NCBI GenBank assembly: GCA_002454505.1
Contig: DKJA01000033.1
Location: forward strand, 1-8,518
DNA from: Oxalobacteraceae bacterium UBA6704
Lineage (GTDB): Bacteria; Pseudomonadota; Gammaproteobacteria; Burkholderiales; Burkholderiaceae_D
Direction: 5' to 3'
DNA length: 8,518 bases
Below the pieces are notes generated by a model that worked only from the letters and a program-made list of their open reading frames with translations, did no database searches and was not told where the DNA came from. This document shows, piece by piece, positions 6,983 through 8,518 of this stretch (its first letter is position 1; every line of letters starts with the position of its first letter). A program made the translations under genes and the position numbers.

Positions 6983-7011
6983 ATTATAGACCACGCCGCC
7001 GGTGCTGCTTT
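6983..7011 (-). promoter_or_regulatory. Probable mrcA (and pppA) promoter
   Basis: Reading leftward, a perfect TATAAT occupies 6988-6983. A weak -35 (AAAGCA, 7011-7006) lies 17 bp upstream. Transcription would begin near 6976, leaving a leader of about 24 bases before the TTG start. The -10 is striking in such GC-rich DNA. The -35 match is poor, so strength or activator dependence is uncertain. Confidence 0.5.
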
Positions 7012-7021
7012 TATGGCACCG
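7000..7021. repeat. Inverted repeat overlapping the mrcA -35 region
   Basis: CGGTGC (7000-7005) and GCACCG (7016-7021) form perfect 6-bp arms around a 10-bp AT-richer centre that contains the putative mrcA -35. The size and position suit an operator for a dimeric regulator, but a 6-bp dyad can occur by chance in GC-rich DNA. No T-run follows on either strand, so it does not look like an intrinsic terminator. Confidence 0.3.
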
Positions 7022-7088
7022 CCGCCACGCCCTTTTGGTACGGAAGAAACGCAACGGCGAATAAGTCCCCGCCAAACGCCCCGAAAGC

Positions 7089-7118
7089 TTGCCCTATCCC
7101 CCGTAACTGTCGTATCTT
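7089..7118 (+). promoter_or_regulatory. Candidate glpD promoter
   Basis: TTGCCC (7089-7094, four of six matches to TTGACA) and TATCTT (7113-7118, four of six to TATAAT) are separated by 18 bp. They would start a transcript near 7125, about 20 bases before the glpD ATG. The boxes are moderate matches in the most AT-rich part of this gap. I see no recognisable GlpR operator. Confidence 0.3.
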
Positions 7119-7145
7119 CATAGAAATTAATCAGCCGGGGAACCG

Positions 7146-8518
7146 ATGGCAGCGGAAGGTGGCATGCAGGGCGGCGTCGGCAGCGGCGCCGATTGCGACG
7201 TACTGGTGGTGGGCGGCGGCATAAACGGCGCCGGCATCGCGCGCGACATCGCCGGCCGGGGCCTCAGCGTGGCGCTGTGCGAGCGCGACGACCTGGCCGC
7301 GCACACGTCGTCCGCGTCGACCAAGCTGATTCACGGCGGCCTGCGCTACCTCGAACATTTCGAATTCGGCCTGGTGCGCAAGGCGCTGGCCGAGCGCGAA
7401 GTGCTGCTGCGTGCCGCGCCCCACATCATGCGCCCGCTGCGCTTCGTGATGCCGCACACGGGCCAGCGCTCGGCTCTGCTGATCCGCGCCGGCCTGTTCC
7501 TGTACGACTCATTGTCCCGCCGCGAGCTGCTGCCCGGTTCCGGTGCCGTGCGGCTGTCGTGCCATCCGGCCGGCCGCGCGCTGCAGCCATCCTTCAAGCA
7601 CGGCTTTACCTATTCCGATGCCTGGGTGGACGATGCGCGCCTCGTCGTGCTCAACGCGATCGATGCGGCGGAGCGGGGCGCCTGCATCCTGCCGCGCACG
7701 ACCTGCACGCAGGCGCGCCGCGACGGCGGCCTGTGGCACGTCACGCTGCGCAAGCCGGACGGCACCGAGAAGCGCATCACCGCGCGCAGCATCGTCAATG
7801 CGGCCGGGCCGTGGACGGCGTCGTTCCTCGACGCCGCCCTGCAGCAGCCGCACACCGCACAGCTGCGGCTCGTCAAGGGCAGCCACATCGTCGTGCGCCG
7901 CGTGTTCGAACACGATCACGCCTACCTGTTCCAGCACGACGACGGCCGCATCGTGTTCGCGATTCCCTATGAACGGGACTTCACGCTGATCGGCACCACG
8001 GACGTCGATTACACGGGCGATCCGGGCACGGTGGCCATCAGCGACGATGAAATCGGCTACCTGTGCACGGCCGCCAGCCGCTACTTCCGTACGCCCGTCG
8101 CGCGCGACGACGTGGTGTGGACGTACGCCGGTGTGCGCCCGCTGCTCGACGATGCGGAAGCGGATGCCAGCGCCGTCACGCGCGACTACAAGCTGCAGAT
8201 GACGGGCGATGGCGCGCCGCTGCTGTCCGTCTTCGGCGGCAAGCTGACCACCTACCGCAAGCTGGCCGAAGAGGCGGCGGACCTGGTCTGCAAGGCGCTC
8301 GACCGCCGCGCCGCGGCATGGACGGAGACCGCCTGCCTGCCGGGCGGCGACGTGTTCGGCGCGGTGCCGCAGAACCGCAGCGTGCTGGAATTCGACCAGT
8401 GGAGCTCCGCGCTGCAGGTGCAGTACGGCTGGCTGGACTGCCCGCTGATCCGCCGCTACGCGCGCGCCTACGGCACCCGCATCCACACGCTGCTGAAGGG
8501 CCGCGCGTCGCTGGCCGA
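7146..8518 (+). CDS. glpD: Aerobic glycerol-3-phosphate dehydrogenase GlpD (3' end beyond window)
   Basis: The frame is open for 457 residues from ATG 7146 to the edge. The protein aligns by eye with Escherichia coli GlpD (501 residues) along its whole visible length. FAD-binding VVGGGINGAGIARD covers residues 21-34. SSASTKLIHGGLRYLEH (55-71) includes Arg67, equivalent to E. coli Arg54. GFTYSDAWVDDARLV covers 153-167, KGSHIVV 244-250 and IGTTDVDY 282-289. YAGVRPL (327-333) has Arg331, equivalent to Arg317, and FGGKLTTYRK covers 363-372. The enzyme oxidises sn-glycerol-3-phosphate to dihydroxyacetone phosphate at the inner membrane and passes electrons to ubiquinone. Roughly 70-90 C-terminal residues are missing. 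The start is uncertain: GGGGAA precedes ATG 7146, but Met7 (ATG 7164) has GGAAGG four bases upstream, and either gives a longer leader than E. coli's. The gene is divergent from mrcA. Confidence 0.96.
   Translation, partial: MAAEGGMQGGVGSGADCDVLVVGGGINGAGIARDIAGRGLSVALCERDDLAAHTSSASTKLIHGGLRYLEHFEFGLVRKALAEREVLLRAAPHIMRPLRFVMPHTGQRSALLIRAGLFLYDSLSRRELLPGSGAVRLSCHPAGRALQPSFKHGFTYSDAWVDDARLVVLNAIDAAERGACILPRTTCTQARRDGGLWHVTLRKPDGTEKRITARSIVNAAGPWTASFLDAALQQPHTAQLRLVKGSHIVVRRVFEHDHAYLFQHDDGRIVFAIPYERDFTLIGTTDVDYTGDPGTVAISDDEIGYLCTAASRYFRTPVARDDVVWTYAGVRPLLDDAEADASAVTRDYKLQMTGDGAPLLSVFGGKLTTYRKLAEEAADLVCKALDRRAAAWTETACLPGGDVFGAVPQNRSVLEFDQWSSALQVQYGWLDCPLIRRYARAYGTRIHTLLKGRASLA

Noticed and set aside
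3698..7123. An 1141-codon open frame on the plus strand opposite pppA and mrcA
   Set aside because: It shows the same shadow composition and runs across two complete, motif-verified minus-strand genes and into the promoter region. Stop codons are simply rare in this frame at this GC content.

Overview
The window is compact, GC-rich bacterial DNA with strong third-position G/C preference. The protein flavours (TssH, a cytosolic 5'-nucleotidase I-like protein, PBP1A, GlpD) suggest a betaproteobacterium, possibly an Oxalobacteraceae/Massilia-type organism. That placement is inferred from recognition of the proteins, not from a search.

Layout: (1) The N-terminal part of a 5'-nucleotidase runs leftward off the left edge (407 to 1, minus). 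(2) A 137-bp divergent intergenic region follows. (3) A two-gene rightward type VI secretion (T6SS) unit comes next: tssH/clpV (545-3184), the AAA+ unfoldase that recycles contracted sheath, overlapping by ATGA with tagF (3181-3738), a post-translational T6SS repressor. (4) A leftward pair faces it: mrcA/ponA-type PBP1A (6952-4538) followed 18 bp later by a PP2C Ser/Thr phosphatase of PppA type (4519-3710). The phosphatase and tagF converge and their coding ends overlap by 29 bp. (5) A 193-bp divergent intergenic region holds a perfect TATAAT for mrcA and a weaker candidate promoter for glpD. (6) glpD (7146 onward, plus) is cut by the right edge.

How it fits together: TssH, TagF and PppA are all T6SS recycling or control proteins. 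TagF and PppA are both negative regulators: TagF acts through Fha, and PppA reverses Fha phosphorylation by PpkA. Here they sit without any structural T6SS gene, bounded by metabolic and cell-wall genes, so the tube, baseplate and membrane-complex genes must lie elsewhere if the system works. The phosphatase appears to be transcribed from the PBP1A promoter, not with the T6SS genes. No RNA genes, mobile elements, CRISPR arrays or prophage genes were seen. Nothing here is clearly a new system. The main points of interest are the split T6SS regulatory module, its tail-to-tail overlap, and the in-frame mrcA-pppA junction.
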